Below are positions 37,301 through 52,300 of a DNA stretch of 64,000 bases, in pieces (position 1 is the first letter of the stretch; the number at the start of each line of letters is the position of its first letter). The notes under the pieces were generated by a model. That model was not told the origin of the DNA and made no database searches. It saw nothing but the letters and a program-made list of their open reading frames with translations. A program made the translations under genes and the position numbers. The DNA is from Apteryx mantelli (lineage: Eukaryota > Chordata > Aves > Apterygiformes > Apterygidae). The DNA is taken from positions 8,795,424 through 8,859,423 of the forward strand of contig NC_089979.1 of NCBI RefSeq assembly GCF_036417845.1, in the 5' to 3' direction.

Positions 37301-40300
37301 AATAAAATAAAATAAAATAAAATATAAAAAATAACCCTAAACATACAACTTTAGAGGCTCAAGTTACCAGCCTGGAGACACTGGCGTTGTAGTCATAAAT
37401 GGCCTACAGGGCAGCTCCTTCCTTCTTTGATGCCTGCACAAACCGTTCACTTCAGTTAAAACATTGCAACCTATACTTCAGAAGACAAAAAAAAAAAATC
37501 ATTTTTTTCAGCTGCACTCATTGTCTGAGAAGTGTAGAAGAAACGGTATGCTCAAGCTCACATTACTCACTGAACTCAGCAGATGCTGGCGATCTGCAAC
37601 AGATCTGTGAGATAAGAAAACCATTATTCCTTTAAATTTAAACTTTTATGAGCATCACTATGCTCATTCTAACTAACTTTGTGAAAGGGTTGGTGGTAGA
37701 GGTGGGATCATGGTTTAGTTTTGGGTTCTCTGCCTCATATTCAAGACCCTATTCAGTATCTCATAGGCAAGGACAGGCCTATCACTATGTAACTAGGAAA
37801 AAAAAATAAAACACCTATCCATCATCATTTAGCTTTGGGAAGAAGACGTCATTCTCACACTGACTGGATTGAACAGCATGGGCAAAATCCAGGCTCACTG
37901 GAGTTGGTGATAAAACTCCTGCTGATTTCAGTGGGGGTAGGACTTCATCACATTTATGCCCCTAAAGAACAGTACGTAAAATGCCACATATCTGCCAGAT
38001 CTTGCAGCCCTTTTTTGCTTTCATTTTCAATATATAAATTTAAAATTATTTTCTACAAGAAATGTTGAAAATAACAATGTGGTTGCTTGTACACACGTCC
38101 AAATTCTTCACATTAACACCAGCAGATTTGCAGAGTGAGATCAAGTATCCAAGGCTCTTAACAGGCACCATATCAGCAGTGTTGTGGGAGAGCAGCAGCC
38201 TTCCAACACTATAATGCACTTTGCCTGGACTATGACGTTCATTTTGATGATAAGCAAAAATTTAAAAAAATAAATTAAATATAACCTCACATCTTAGGAA
38301 AGGAAATGGTACGTGATTACAGAGAGAAAAAAAAAAAAAAATCAAAGGAATGACCAGATATTTATAGAAACCTAATGAGCCAGTGTAAGGCCTTGTGTGA
38401 CCTCTACAGCTCTAGGGATGCATTTGGCTCATTGCGTCTCCTCACATTACAAAGTTCTGCCAAACAAATGGGAAAAAGCATGTGAAAAACAGATGAACAC
38501 TTTTCTTTCTTTCTTCTTTTCAGGAAAATCAAGACATATGGAAAAAGCTTAACTCCTAATGGGATTAAACTGCCAAGTTTATCCACCTTTGTACCAAAAA
38601 GCCCTATAGATACATTTGACTTGCCAACGTATCCTAGCATTTTTTTGTGTCCTTTCCACTTGGTTTACTCCCAATACACACGATGTTCTACTTTGTATAA
38701 TGGCTGTGCCAGCTGAAGGAAATAAAACTGAAGTAGCAGACAATAAATTCAAGAACCTGAAAGCTCATATTAACTGGGAAAAAAAAATCACAGGATTAAT
38801 GCAGGAAGGAACCACTGTTAGCATCTCATCAAAACTCCTAAATAACACAGAATACACAATTTTATTGGGGAATTATTGCATTAAAAACCTAACAATACTC
38901 ATATTGACTCTTGAGTGTATTATTTTTTTGGCAGAAATTCATCCATTTGTTCAGTATGTTTACTGTGGGACTGAATGAATGGATGAATTTCCTTAAAAAT
39001 GTGATTTGTCTATCCAAAGCCCAGAGCACCAAGCAAGTCTCTCTTTGTGCATATCTGCTAGATTAAGGAAATGGCCTGCCCATTGCAACATATGCATTTC
39101 CAAAAGTTGCTTTGCATTTTTCTAGGTCTTTTAACTGAATTTTGGTTAACTTAAAGCTGATTTCTGCTTCTTCTGAGCTTGGTACTTTGCTTTACTACAT
39201 TTGTGACTAATTCCCAAGATCTGAAAAATCTGCTGAATAACAAAAGCCCCTAAACCACTCTGTGGGAAGAAAAAACAAATCATGTAGACCTCAAGCCTTT
39301 ATCAGCAGAGAAACTGGCTGAAGACTTGTGAATGGCATGATGTGGTTGAATCAATGGGAATGTTTTTTCATAGCTGCAGCTCACAATGAAATAGATAAGG
39401 CCAGAGGGATTGGAGACAAGTTCAACAAGAACAGCAAAACAACAACTTTCAGGAGATGAGAGGGAGTACAGCTTTATAGAGAAAAGCCACAAGCTTTTGC
39501 TGCAGCAAGTGTACACTACATAAGGTAATTACAGTGGTTGACCAGCTATGGAAGCAACATTCGTCCTATCGTTCTTGTCACCACCTCTCCGGTGCCTCAC
39601 CTTCCCTCTGTGTCTAGATGAGCTGCTTTGAAGCCCTGAGACATAACTTTCTGTCTGCCTCTGCAGCACCCTGTTCACACCATGGCCCCCCAGCCTACAG
39701 GGCTATTGGTACTCACGGACTAACAACAACAGCCAGGGTAAGAGTTTCAACTTGACAACATGTGGAAGCCAGATTAGAGAGTTGGAGTAGCCTCCCAGGG
39801 ATGTCGTTATTACAAAAGCAAAAGCGTAAAAAAACCCCCTTTACTAAAGGGATATTAAGGAGAGGTAATACAGTCAGAATCTCCGTTATTAACATAGCAT
39901 ATCTAATAAATAGAAAATGAAAATACTTTGCATAGTTGAATGGGTTTATACACAAACAAATTTTTTTTTCTATAAATCAGGAATTCTTTCCCTCAGAGTT
40001 ACAGGAATCATATAATGTATTACAGAAATTCTGCCAGCTATGTGCGCTTTGGCATGGAGCAGTCACTTAACAACTCACAGCAACATAGACAAGAGCGTGT
40101 AACGAGCCAGGAGGAAAAGAGGAACTCAACTGAAATGACTCAAAATAGACAGCAACTCATTAATCTTGGGGGAATCTGTCACAGTTGACAAAAGCTATAC
40201 CAAAGCAATTGTCACAAATGTTAATGACTGTAAGACAGACTCTCAAAGTCTCAGTTTAGACTTTGTCAATGACACTAATGATGCTTTGCTGCCCTATTGC

Positions 40301-43300
40301 AGCTGATGATCTGGTCCCCTCAGCAATAAAAACACTGAATTTTATCTATCATCTTTAAGACAGCACATTTGGCACCACAGTGGGACTTGGAAACTATGCT
40401 GAGGCACAGCTACATAGAAATACAAATGAAAGCAGAGCTACTTCATCTGTCTTTAACATGTGAAATTGCCCAGAAATCTCTTTAGGGGTTAACAAGCAGA
40501 ATCTTTATACAGTTAACAATATTGTCCTTGTCAAAACATACTTCTCCTATCACATACTTCTTTACTGTAGCAAAAACCATGCTCCAGCCCTCTACTAATC
40601 CTAACCAAATGCTGAGCAGTCACATTCCTCCCGCATTGTTTAGAATAACTGTTTACTCCAAGGCCTAAGTGTTCTGAAAAAGAGAGTGAGGAAATGGCAT
40701 CTGGGTTATATATGTTTTTGCTGCAGATCACTAATGCAGCAGTTGGCTATGCATCATGCTCCTTACTCAAATAGGAACTGAAGACTAAAGCAGACACAGA
40801 GTCATGCCAAGCTTGAGAGAAAGCTACCACGTGGAAGGAGGAGATTTGCTTACTCTCTGCAAGTTCCATTTATCTACATTTATCTATGTATTTATCTATC
40901 ATGGCTTTATAAGATTTTCCACATATGTTGTGAGCATCAATATAGAACAGGCTTTTTAATCCTATCCCTGAATCTATGCATGTCTGGATAGGTGTCTGCA
41001 TACATTTTAGAAACATCCAGCAGTCACACAAACTTTTGTTAATTGACTTGTCCTGGAAAAAAATTATCCCTCATTAATAACTTTGTGTCAACTTTGCATC
41101 TTTGCAGTTGGGTCTGTCTTTACTGGTTGACTTCTTCCTCACTCTTGTGTATTTTGCGGTGAGTAAATAAGGGACTGCTCCATGTGAAACTAGGAAATAC
41201 CAGGACTTCCATATCTCTGCATTTTAACTCTCTGTTCTTCTGTAACACATCTGGGGAGATGCACATAAAGTAGGAGAGATGTGATAGAGCAGAAATTGTG
41301 GAATGTATCACTATCCTGCGTAACAGACCAATTAGTGAATGGCCATTTCCACGGTCAGAATATTTTATCTAACAGTAAATAGCCTTCCATTGCTGTAGTT
41401 ATCTGAACACAGTATTTTCAATACTCTGTGAGTTACAGAGATAGTACTTAATAGTAGCTATTATAGATAATATGTAATTATTATTATCATCTTTATCATA
41501 CAGGTAACAAACACAAAGAGGTAAAGGCCCATATCCCGTTTAAACTGAGATTTTCAGAATTTAGACACAAAGACCAAAAACTGTGATTTTTGCTCTTACC
41601 TTACCTTAATGCCATAATGGACATAATGCTATAGAAGCTTATATTTTCTGTATCTCAGCAAGCCCAGAAATGTTTCAATCTGAAAAGGGCTGAGAAGTTA
41701 ATTTTCTATCTTATGCCTACATATGACCAGGAGCATCTAGTGAGGTGTTCCTCCAGTTACACCACACTGAGGGTGTCTGATCTAGTACGTATATTCGGAG
41801 ACTGATCTAGTATGTGTATCCCATATATACCTATTATGTGCAAAACATACTGTTGGCTGCTGCATTCATCAACACACAGAAATGGCTGTAATAGCTACAC
41901 GCTACATACACAATTACCACTCTGGAGAAGTGAGGAGAGATAAGTAACACAAGCACAGGAGAAATCTTTAATGGGACAAGATAGAAGAGGAAATTCTCAT
42001 CAATTCAAGGTCTCAAAACCAGTGACTATAAGTTGCATAAGTACTATTTTAACTACTTTCAAATAAGATCTTATCAGAGATGACTGGGTCACTACCATTC
42101 TCCAGAGCAAGACAAAACTTGCTAGCTAATTTGAGAACACGTCTTTTCTTTTTATGCAGCTGGATTTTTGGCATACCACAGCTCTGCTCTATTTGGAGCC
42201 TTGTAAAAGTCACTTATCTGAGCGTACTGGTAGTCAAACAGAGCACTGTGAACATTCCCACTGGAACTGCCAACGAAATAACGGCTCCCCTAGGATTAAG
42301 CTCTTCTCAGCTTAAAAGAAAGCAAGTCTGTGTTACCGCAACATAATGGCCTTCATCTGTAACCTAGATCTTGGCTGATTTCTTTCAAATGCTTTTTCAC
42401 TATGCTATCAGGGGAAGAAAAAAAAAAAAAACCCTAATAGTTTGTAGGCAACTTCACAGTATCAAATGGTGCCGGTAAGAACACACTGTCCCTTCCCTGA
42501 GCCCTTCCAAACAATCTCAGCAGCTCATCTCTTCAGAGAAAACCTGAGAAAAAGGAAAGAGTCCCATAAATCTTTTTTGGACAGGACAGGAAGCAGGGGG
42601 CAGATGCTGTTCCCTCACATGGAAACATTTAGCAGATACTTCAAGTTAAGTGTCTCTTACACGCTTTGCTGCCCGACTGCTTGAAGCTTTAGGACAGGGG
42701 TTGCTTTCTTTGCAGTCTCTGATCATTCTGGCTTTGAGAGTAAGGAACCAGGAGCTACCGTGGTATCTCACATAGCAGCACAAAGTGCTAACCACTGCCT
42801 GGAAACTAGTGGCTCATCCTGACTTCTGGGAGGGGTTGCGTCTAAAATAAAACCAAGGAAGGTCGGCTTAATACTCTGTGGCTACCGGCTTGTTCTAGGC
42901 CCTGCAGAACAAGCCATTTACATCTGTCACTGGTGTTTTGGCTTTTCTCTCATTTAAAATATGATGCAACTTCTCCCACTGAAAAATTTTCAAGCAAGCT
43001 GCTAACATGAAGGATGACATAGATCCTGAGCTTCCAAATACTCACTTTAATAAATATTTTTCCTCCCATGAGACAGTCTGCTGGCTGATCAGAAGTTACA
43101 GTGCTGGAGCAGGAAGGAATAAATCCCAGATCCTGTCCACACTGAAGACCAGTCAGTATAATTGTGCTAGAACTGCACTGACTTCAAAAGGGGGCAGTGT
43201 TAAATTAACGTTGACTTCTAGAAAATTTTACCCCATTTACCTTAAGATCTATTGACTCCTGATGACTTAAAACACATTCTGATCCTTTGCAGAAGATTTA

Positions 43301-46300
43301 TCAGATACAGAAAAGAAATCTAAATCTCTATCTGGAACTGGCAAATGTAGGTAAGCTGGCTGAAAAGGGAAACCTACTTTAGACATCTAACTCAAGGTGC
43401 ATCTGTTCAGAAACAAGTATTCCTATACAGTCAACAGAGAGAAGTAACTTATCAGAGACCGATTCCTCCCCTGGCCAATCTGAACTGTTCATCTGAGATA
43501 CCTACATCTATCCACTTACTCCACAAGAAGACCAAAAGGACAGCCCTGTTTTTGCAAACCCTAAATCCAAGAAACACGATAAAACACTTCTCCTTACCTG
43601 CTCTGTGAGGAGCTTTCAGGTACGTGGTACATGAAGACATTTCCTCTGAATTCAGCAGCCCAGTGACTGGCCATGTTTATGATGGGACACGTGATAAACT
43701 GGTCACTGATAAAAAAGGAGGAGCCGGGAACAGACACAGTCACATAACAGAAAGGAAAAAAAAAAAAAAAAAAAGAGGCAAAAAATAGGACTATCTATAT
43801 GTTGATAGACTTCTTTAAATCTTCCAAAACATCATTTCAAAATGCACTGAAGCAAACCACATTCACCTTCTATAAGACCCATTCAGCTTAAAATCCAATA
43901 AAATTTATCTAGAATTGATTTTTATAGAGTGTTGAACAATGGCAATGATACAAAGTACATGGGATTTGGCATGTAAGGAGCAATCTGGCCAAAAAACAGT
44001 CCTTTCTTCCCTCTTGCCATCAGTTTATGCAGGCCCAGGCTTGTAACAGTATAAAACTCCTAATCTGGAACTGGCAGATTGCAATGACATCTAGTAAAAG
44101 GATTTAGGTATTTCCTGGGTTAAGGATCAATAATATCACTTCTGCCTTTGGATCAGTGTGATTTTGGACAGAGTTTCCAGAGCTGGGAGAAGGAAGAGAC
44201 CACTTTTCCAGATGTCCGGCAGGGCATCTGTCTGGCAGGGCTCAGCAGTATGGAATAGCTGGTGCAGCTGTCTGGGAGAGAAAGGTTAAACAAGAAGGGT
44301 ACAGTGAGACAGTTAAATGATCGATTTATCACCGGGTACTGCAAAGCAAAGGTATGAGTGAATGGATACACCACAAGGAAGCAAATATATCCAAACCTTC
44401 CTAGCTGCCATTGCTTCAAGAAGAGGAGCTGGGAGTCTGGAACGGGGGTAAGCACTAGCTGGGAAGAGTACAAGGAGTTCAAGAGGGGCAGACACACGGC
44501 AAGACACCTTACTGCAAAATATGTTACCACGATCAAGGCAGTATTTTATTATTTTTATATATATATTTATATTTTTATATATATATATACACACACACAC
44601 ATCACCACCCCCATTTTACACCATTTTACACAGGCCCAAGGATTCAACACACTCTCTGGGTGTTTATATATCCATAACTATGTGAACAGACGTAAATGTA
44701 TCTGCTACGGAAGTGGAACGTTTCAATTCTCAATCTAGAGAACCTGAAACACTAGCTGTTCCTTCAGACTTGGTTGGTAAAAAAAAGAATGACGGATGGC
44801 AAGAAGCGACAGTGTCAGAGAAGCATAAGAACATATTACTTTATTTAACTATTATGGTTACGAAAGCTGCTATTGGGGCAGCTATCTTTGTTCAGCAGAG
44901 TTTATTTTAAGCCATTTCCGAGACCACAAGCTATGGGCTGACTGACCACAATGCTCTTTGACAGTTATGGTTGACAACACCCATATGAAATGAAAGTTAC
45001 TGTTCTTCACATGCCTACCAGCATGAGGCTTACAAGAGCAGATGGACTTTGAAAAGTCAGGAGCCTGCTGAGAGCATTAGCGCTCGAGAAATGCTTCGAG
45101 GTGTATTCACCACTGAAAACTGTTTCTCAGTTGGCGGTACGGGGGAAAAGAAGTCAGCTATTTGGGGGAAATTATAAACAAAAATAGTAACCACAAAAAT
45201 GAAATGGCTGTTTCTTACAGGAGCAGAATACTGTTTCCCCCACCGCTCCCCTCCCCCCCCCCCAAAAAAAAAGGAAAAAAGGAAAAGTGAAACTCTTTTT
45301 ATACCTGGAAAAAAATATCAGAGAATTGAAGCTAAAACAATTTTAAAAGTAGAAATGCTTCAAAACCACGATATATGCACAAAGTATATAGTTTATAACA
45401 ACCACTTATGGTGCTTTATCATTCTTTATAACCTTTTTAAAAATTGAGCAACTAATTAGAACTTTGTAACATAAAACTTTTCTTGGGTTAAATATTTATG
45501 CTGGTGGTAGTTTTTTTTGTTAAAAAAGAAAAGAACAAAAAGACAAAACTCTCCTCTCTTCCCACTGTGTAATATTGATGTAAGTAGCTGTAATTCTGTA
45601 ATTGTTGACTCCCTCCTCTGCTGGAGCTGGAGTGATTTTCAAAGTGATTAAAGCAAGGGATTATCACCAGGTGTCCTGGTTTCATTTCTGGTCCTTCTGC
45701 TTCCTCGTGGTGAGTCTTTAAGCCAACCACTCCTCTCTCTAGAGGAGGAGTTTGCTTCATAGGAGAAATAAGCAGGTAATTCTTATGCCCCTGAGGATGC
45801 TGTGGAGTGCTCACAGGCTGAGAGTCAGAAGGGGTATTTGTATACTGCATTCCTGCTGCAGACAGGCGACATGCTAGCTGTCATAGGTCTGCGAAAGTCA
45901 GAGCTAGGGTTTGCACCACACTGAGCCCTGGAATGAACGTGGGTGACAGAATGTGACAGCCCTGTGCTGTGATGGATCCTTATGGAGGTATCCCTGGATG
46001 GGAAGAAGGATTAAAACTTAATCCCTTCAGTGCTTTATTATGGTTTAAAACCTCACTGAACTGACCAAAAAATTATAGTCCCCATGGTTAACAGTGATGA
46101 TGAAAAGAGATTCAAGATGAGTTCTAACTTTGGCGTGCAAGCCCATAAACCACTGCACTTTCAAGTGTTTTTATACCAGAAGCCACATGTGGTGCCACCA
46201 GACACTGCAGTGACTGTCCGTGGTTCGGACAGGCTACGAGACAGGCCAAATGCAGCATGGTGCTAGGCTTGATAAATGGTACGCAGCTCAACCCACAGCC

Positions 46301-49300
46301 TTCTTGCTTGTTTACTCCATGACCTCAACACAGCGGCACACCTGGACCACCCAGAAATGTTCCCCAAACAGATTTGGTCACTGCTGTCTTGGATCAGACT
46401 TTTCCAAGGGAATTTTGGCTCCTTTTTCATCCGCTGCTCCCTGAGGCTCTCCTGGAGCAACAGCCTGTGCCTCTGATGAAGGCCAAAGGGCTACTGAAAG
46501 GAGCAGCTCATCTCTAATGTCTCACAAAGAGGCCCGCAGTGCGGCAGAAAACTGCAGCGCTGAGAATGCAGGTACCACAAGCTGGTAGCTACGATGCCTC
46601 TTGTCAAAACAGGAGTGAAGCAGCTTGGGTGGCACACTAGGAGAACTCAGACTAGCAGGTTATAAAACAAACCACCCTGGAAATAGAAAGAGTTTTCAAA
46701 ACAAATCTGCCCATTAAGCAGAGACAGGAAATGGGAAAGCGTTTTTTAATTTGTTTTCTGAAAATGTATTCCACTTAAACGCTCAGCCCCAGATTTTACA
46801 CGGAGGCAGTGAAAAGGAGGAAAGGAGATTTCATCTCAGTTTTCCTCCATTCACAGAAATGGGCACAGCCTCCAGACAGCTCTCTCTGCTCAAGCTACGA
46901 GAGCTAAAGCACACTGGCTCCCAGGGCGGGAGAGAACAAAATCGACAGCCTGCTCTGTAGACCAAGCAGCATATCAAAGCCACCATGTGATCCAAGCTAA
47001 TGATACCAGCCAGTCTCTTTGGCCTATCATAGGTGCCCAGCTTTGGTGTTATGATTGCTGTGGAGTCTTGTTTCAACAGGGCAATGAACTATTCATTCTG
47101 ACTGCTATCCAGAACGGCTGGACCTGAAGCCATATCCAGTTAATGGAGAGAAAGATCACAAGGTCCAAGTTATGCACATATAATAAGTAGTCTGAACATG
47201 GCCCTAGCCAGGGACACATCCTCCTCCTCCTGATGGTCCCTGACTGCAATATTTCAATTCAAAGTATGGAAGTGTACAAACAGGAGGCTAAGCGCCTGCT
47301 AACTTTTCGTCACATTACAACTACTTCCATTGGATGAGGTTGGGAGGCACTGGGAGTCTATGGTGTGTCCTAAGGGATCAAGCAGGGGGCAAGAGCTAGA
47401 AATCATGTGTTTTCTCAGCTCCACCATAAAACTTTGTGCTCCTACTGAAGTACCCTACAGACTGATTCGGTTTTCTCTCGCCATGGAAAACCACGCACAA
47501 GGGGAGTAAAATGCTGAATTGGTGACTTTACACATAAATGATTACACAAGGGTCAAGGAAATGCAGATATATGCCTAAGGGGATTCTTCTGCCTTAGGTT
47601 ATTTATTTGTAAAATAGAGATCAGCTATGCACAGAACTGGATTGAGAGCCACTTTGCTGAACATTTGCAAATGCTTCAGTTTTCCATAGGAGACTCACCT
47701 GTAGAAAGCCTGACATTAGGAAGAAATTATTTTCCAGATTTGATAATATAAAACTTCATGTAAATGCTGAAATCAATGTTTTCAAACTTGACCATCTAAA
47801 GCTAGCATGTATCTAAATAACCATTTAAAAATAATTTAAAACTATTTAATTTCAAGGTTTCAGTATTTTTGCAGTCTGCAAGAGTGGCTGTAAGGTCTCC
47901 AAATTTCTGACAGCTAGGAAAAGTATCTAACCATACAATTAGTAGCTCTCTTTGAACAAAAGTCAGTCTATTAGTTCTTCTACTGTCACAGGGATGAGAA
48001 GGCTCAAGCAATAGTTGATGTAGAGTGTACAAACAACCAAGACATCTTTGCTATGAACGAGTATACAGAAAAATATTAGTAGTTTGCTAATTCAAACATT
48101 TCAGAAGACATAAAAATCACTTTCTGTTTACTACTGACATTGGAAACTTCATGGAAAACGAAATTGTGTTCTTGTTGTTGCCTATTTTCTGCTCATTTGC
48201 ATAAGAACTTCTCCAGCTTTTCAGAATATAAATGTACACTTGAGATAAGCAAAGCAAACCTCGCTTAACCCCAATCACACAGTTCTAATAAGATGAATTT
48301 CTTACCGGGTGGCATTTTCCAAAGCCCTGGAAAAGGATGAATAATCATCAGTTGAGTGTTCAAGGGAGTAATACCATGTAGCTGCATCTTCAAGGAACAC
48401 ATTGGATTCTTCTCCTCCTAGAGAATTTTGCAGAGCCTGATAAAAGGCTGTTTTGCTGTTGCCTCTTCCTTGACTTTCTTCAAATTTCTGAGAGCAAAAC
48501 ACATGGAATTTACAAACAACAACAAAAGACATTTTTTTTCTGGAACAATACAGGCTCAGCTCTTCCTCTGCTGGAACGAGTCCTCTCTACTACAATCTGT
48601 GATCCCTAGGGGAAGAAGTAGGGCACAGTCCTATTCCTACTTTCCCAAGACAATCATCACACATCAGGATTGGCTTCCTCAAAACATATTATAGGACTGA
48701 CTCCCTAAGCTGCTAAGTCCAAAGCACAGATATAGTGCTGTGTGGATGTGGCTCTAATACTACAGAAACTTGGTTGGCTCTTACAGAGATAGCCCTGGTG
48801 TCTTTGCATTATAGTTCCCCACATGGTTGTGTCCAGCGCTGTCTTTCTGATGAGTCTCAAAAACTAAAGGGGAGAGAGGGCACAGGAGATATTGTTCCTT
48901 TCCTTCGGAAATTCCAGAAAGCTAATAGACCATAACTTTGTTTCATGAGTATATCCCGCTGTGACTCTTCTGAAGATATCTATGAAAAATGTGGCTGCCC
49001 TAAAACCTGCATGCAAGTCCCTTCTGGAATGACACCTGCCTTAGCCCAAGAAGAGAAATGCCTCTTCTCCAGATCCCAAATCAGATAACAGCCCCAATCT
49101 TCAAACTTCACAACCCTTTGCCTTTCAGACAAACCCACGGTGAAATGCCCTTTTTCTGAGTTCTTCTGCAGACGGAAACCTTTCCTGACATACAGGCATT
49201 TCACCCAGACCACTGAGTCCATGCCACTGCAGAATTACTGAGAGCAGGGAGACCATCTCCTACCCCAGTCCGTTCACCTGATCCTATTTTTAATGAAGCT

Positions 49301-52300
49301 AAAGTCTGATAGATTTTTTCAACATATCTTTCTTTGAGAAAGGTTTTTTTTTTTTTTATCCTTTTAGATTTTTCATACTTTTTTTTGGACAGAATTTATT
49401 CCAGGTTTGGAAACAGAGCAACTTCATGAAAAAAAACCCAAAAAACTGGAACCTCAGCTTTCCTGTGGATCAAGTCCCTTCTAAAGAGGGCACCTTGCAG
49501 GTGTGCACTGGCTGAGACTTCGTATATGAATTCCAGAGAGAAAGATCTAATAAACTGCCTGTATTATTTTGGGCAACCAGTCTGAAGCAAAATAGATCAG
49601 TGTCCGCTCAGTCAAGTTACCATAGATGCTTTATTGAATATATTATTTTGATGGTCTGCAGCTGTTTTTCATCATACAGCTAGAAGGTCTTTCCGCAAGC
49701 CTACACAGAAAGTACAGAGGGAATAATTACTTTTCAACAGATTCACAGAAATGAAAGATGGAAAGTAAGTCCCCCTCTGCTGAGGCCTAGGTCTGTCCTT
49801 ACTTATGTACTCTAATGCTTTGTGCAGTTCAATTAAATGATTTTACAAGGGATTTCAAAATACTACCAAATATCACAAGGTCCCAAGAAATCTTGGCAAT
49901 TTTCCTTGTATTTGTAATGAATTCTTCTTTTGCTAGATTTTGGCTCATACAAAGTGATAATAGTCACGTGGTGATACCATTAGTAAAATGGCAGTATTCC
50001 GAAAAATGTCTGAAACTCACCCATGACACGTCACCCCATAAGCACAAACGTCACATATGAAACTGCATAGCACGCTTGCCTGCACAATCACGCAGTCTGC
50101 ACACAGCAAGGACACGCGTATTTTTCCTCAAGAAATGGAAATTATCACCGAAGACCTGACTGAAAATTGACTGAATTCGGAAGCAATCTTTCCATTGGCT
50201 TCAGCAGACTTCAGGTTTCTACTAACCAGCAGCATTGCGGCTCTCTAACTGTCTGATGAAATCTCTTATTTGGTGACTGATGCTGGTGGTTTTAGCCAGC
50301 AAATATGGTTAAGAACAGAAGCTTTTCTGTATCACAACAGAGCCCAAGCTCTTAAGTGTAGAGCATCCTGTCCAAAGCAACTTTCCTGCAATGTTTTCAT
50401 TTTGTTTTTGTCAATGGATCTGGTACCTTATTCTACACGTCATGGATACTTGAAAGATAGAAACAGAGAAAGACAGAGAGAAAAAAACTTCAGGGGATTG
50501 ATTGTGTACCTAGGAACTGATTCTTCACTCTCTCTTCAACTAGCCAGCGTCACATAAGCATGACTTTTGAAAAACCAAACAAAGGCGATAGTTCCTCATA
50601 CAATGCACAGTTGTGGACAAGTTTTGCAGATGAAATTTCATGAGCAAGTTTATGCAGGAAAAAAAAAAAAAATCAGTTGATGGTTTTCAAACACAGAAAG
50701 ACCAATTCAGGTTAGGAAATGCCTGAGCTGCAACGCTAGAGGCTGGGAGAGTGTGCGGCAGAAGTATCGTATTTGCTTGCCCTATTCTTACAAGCATCCA
50801 CTCTTAGCCACTGCTGGAAACAGCATTCTGCGTTAAATGGGCCTTTGATCTGACTCAGTGTGGTCGTTCTTAGGTTTTTTATTGTGCTTATGTGCTAGTT
50901 TCTGTCATCTTCAAAATGCCCCCAAAATTCTGGTGACCTTTCTCAGCAATCACTGATAAAAGACTGGGGTCCCTATGACATGTTAAGTCAGCTGAAGGAG
51001 GACTCAACAGGCAGAGCCGGATGAAAAATAGAACTAGCATTTGTAAGATATTTTGAGATTTTCATTCCAACCAAGCACAGAAGTCCTACATTGGCAAAAA
51101 TTCTGAAACATTATGTTTCAAGAGTCGTTTTGACTGCAATATAATATAATTTAAATATCTGACATTAATATGATAGTACAAACCAAGGAGATAAAGTGAA
51201 AATAAAATCCATGAAATGTTACAAAGAAAAAGCATTTTAACTTTTCAGAAATTGATTCAATTTGACCATTTTTTCCATGTCTAGTTAGAAAATATATTTC
51301 AATTCCCATTAGAAAATATATGACCATGGGACATTTTCCAAATAGCAGTAGACACAGCAGCTGCTACCACATTAATAGAAACAGCTGCACATTATTTAAA
51401 AAAAATCTACATTCTGTTAACTTTTTTAAGAGGTATGAGCAACCGAACTCAGAGTTATAGTGGGTCTTTCAACCTGTTTTAGAAAGTAGGTGAGAAAGTA
51501 ATTAAAGACAGCAGGCACACTGCTTTCCACTGCTCTGGTGATGCAAAGCCTTAATGGCTTTTGATATCTTCACAAGAGATGGAGAAAGACCCCGCTATCA
51601 GTTCAGCGGAGGGCTTTCAATGATTCCAGCTAGCTGCAAGATGAAATGAAGGGCAAATATCAGCCTGTTCTCCTCAGTGATGTCATTTAACAGGATGTTG
51701 CTCCCCGGGTCATTACAGTTAATATACACATAGCTGCCATCTGTTGCATGCAGCTGAATACCTTTACCCATAAAAAAATTAACTGACTTTACTGTGGTGG
51801 AGATCTGGTCTGTATGGATCCAGTTGCTTACAAGGGATAAACAGATTATATTTCTATCTACCCGCTCCCCCCATGTCCCTGCTCTGGGCTCTACAGCCAG
51901 ATAGATTTGTACTAAGGAGATAAAGAAAGAAAGAAAACACAGAAAATGCAACTTTAGTCGACTAACTAAAAAGCAAATTAACAATCCTTGCAATGCAGAG
52001 ATTACCTAGTAGGCCCAGAACGTATTGGTGGATATAAAATATTCTCTACTGCCATACATGCATATACCAACACACATATAGATCAGAATGAATGAATTTG
52101 TATATTTAATGCCAATGGGAACCATTAGATCCTCCCACCTGAGCATCACATATAACACAGCAATAAAATTTTGCCCAGCTGGGAATTGAAATCAACAATT
52201 TTGGAGGTTTCTGCTCAGCTGCCCTAATCTGTGACCGCTCAAAGCTAATATCCTGCAAGTCTGCCCTGGGAGTTGTGGTAACAGGTTCAGCCTTAACAGC

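Larger units (their letters stand above)
32577..43597 (-). other. TG: TG intron 45
   Basis: About 11.0 kb, the longest complete intron here. Nothing coding is supported. ORFs such as 34706-35161 on the minus strand (151 codons) look compositional. It holds palindromic repeats (33036-33104, 37884-37950 and a half copy at 35293-35327), an (AAAAT)n tract, a T-run at 36317-36331 and A-rich runs. Confidence 0.8.
43706..48305 (-). other. TG: TG intron 44
   Basis: 4.6 kb. It contains an A19 run (43756-43774), a (TA)n/(CA)n tract (44553-44601), a C11/A9 tract (45253-45272) and an old SINE/L2-like tail fragment (47588-47620). No coding segment is supported. Confidence 0.8.
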
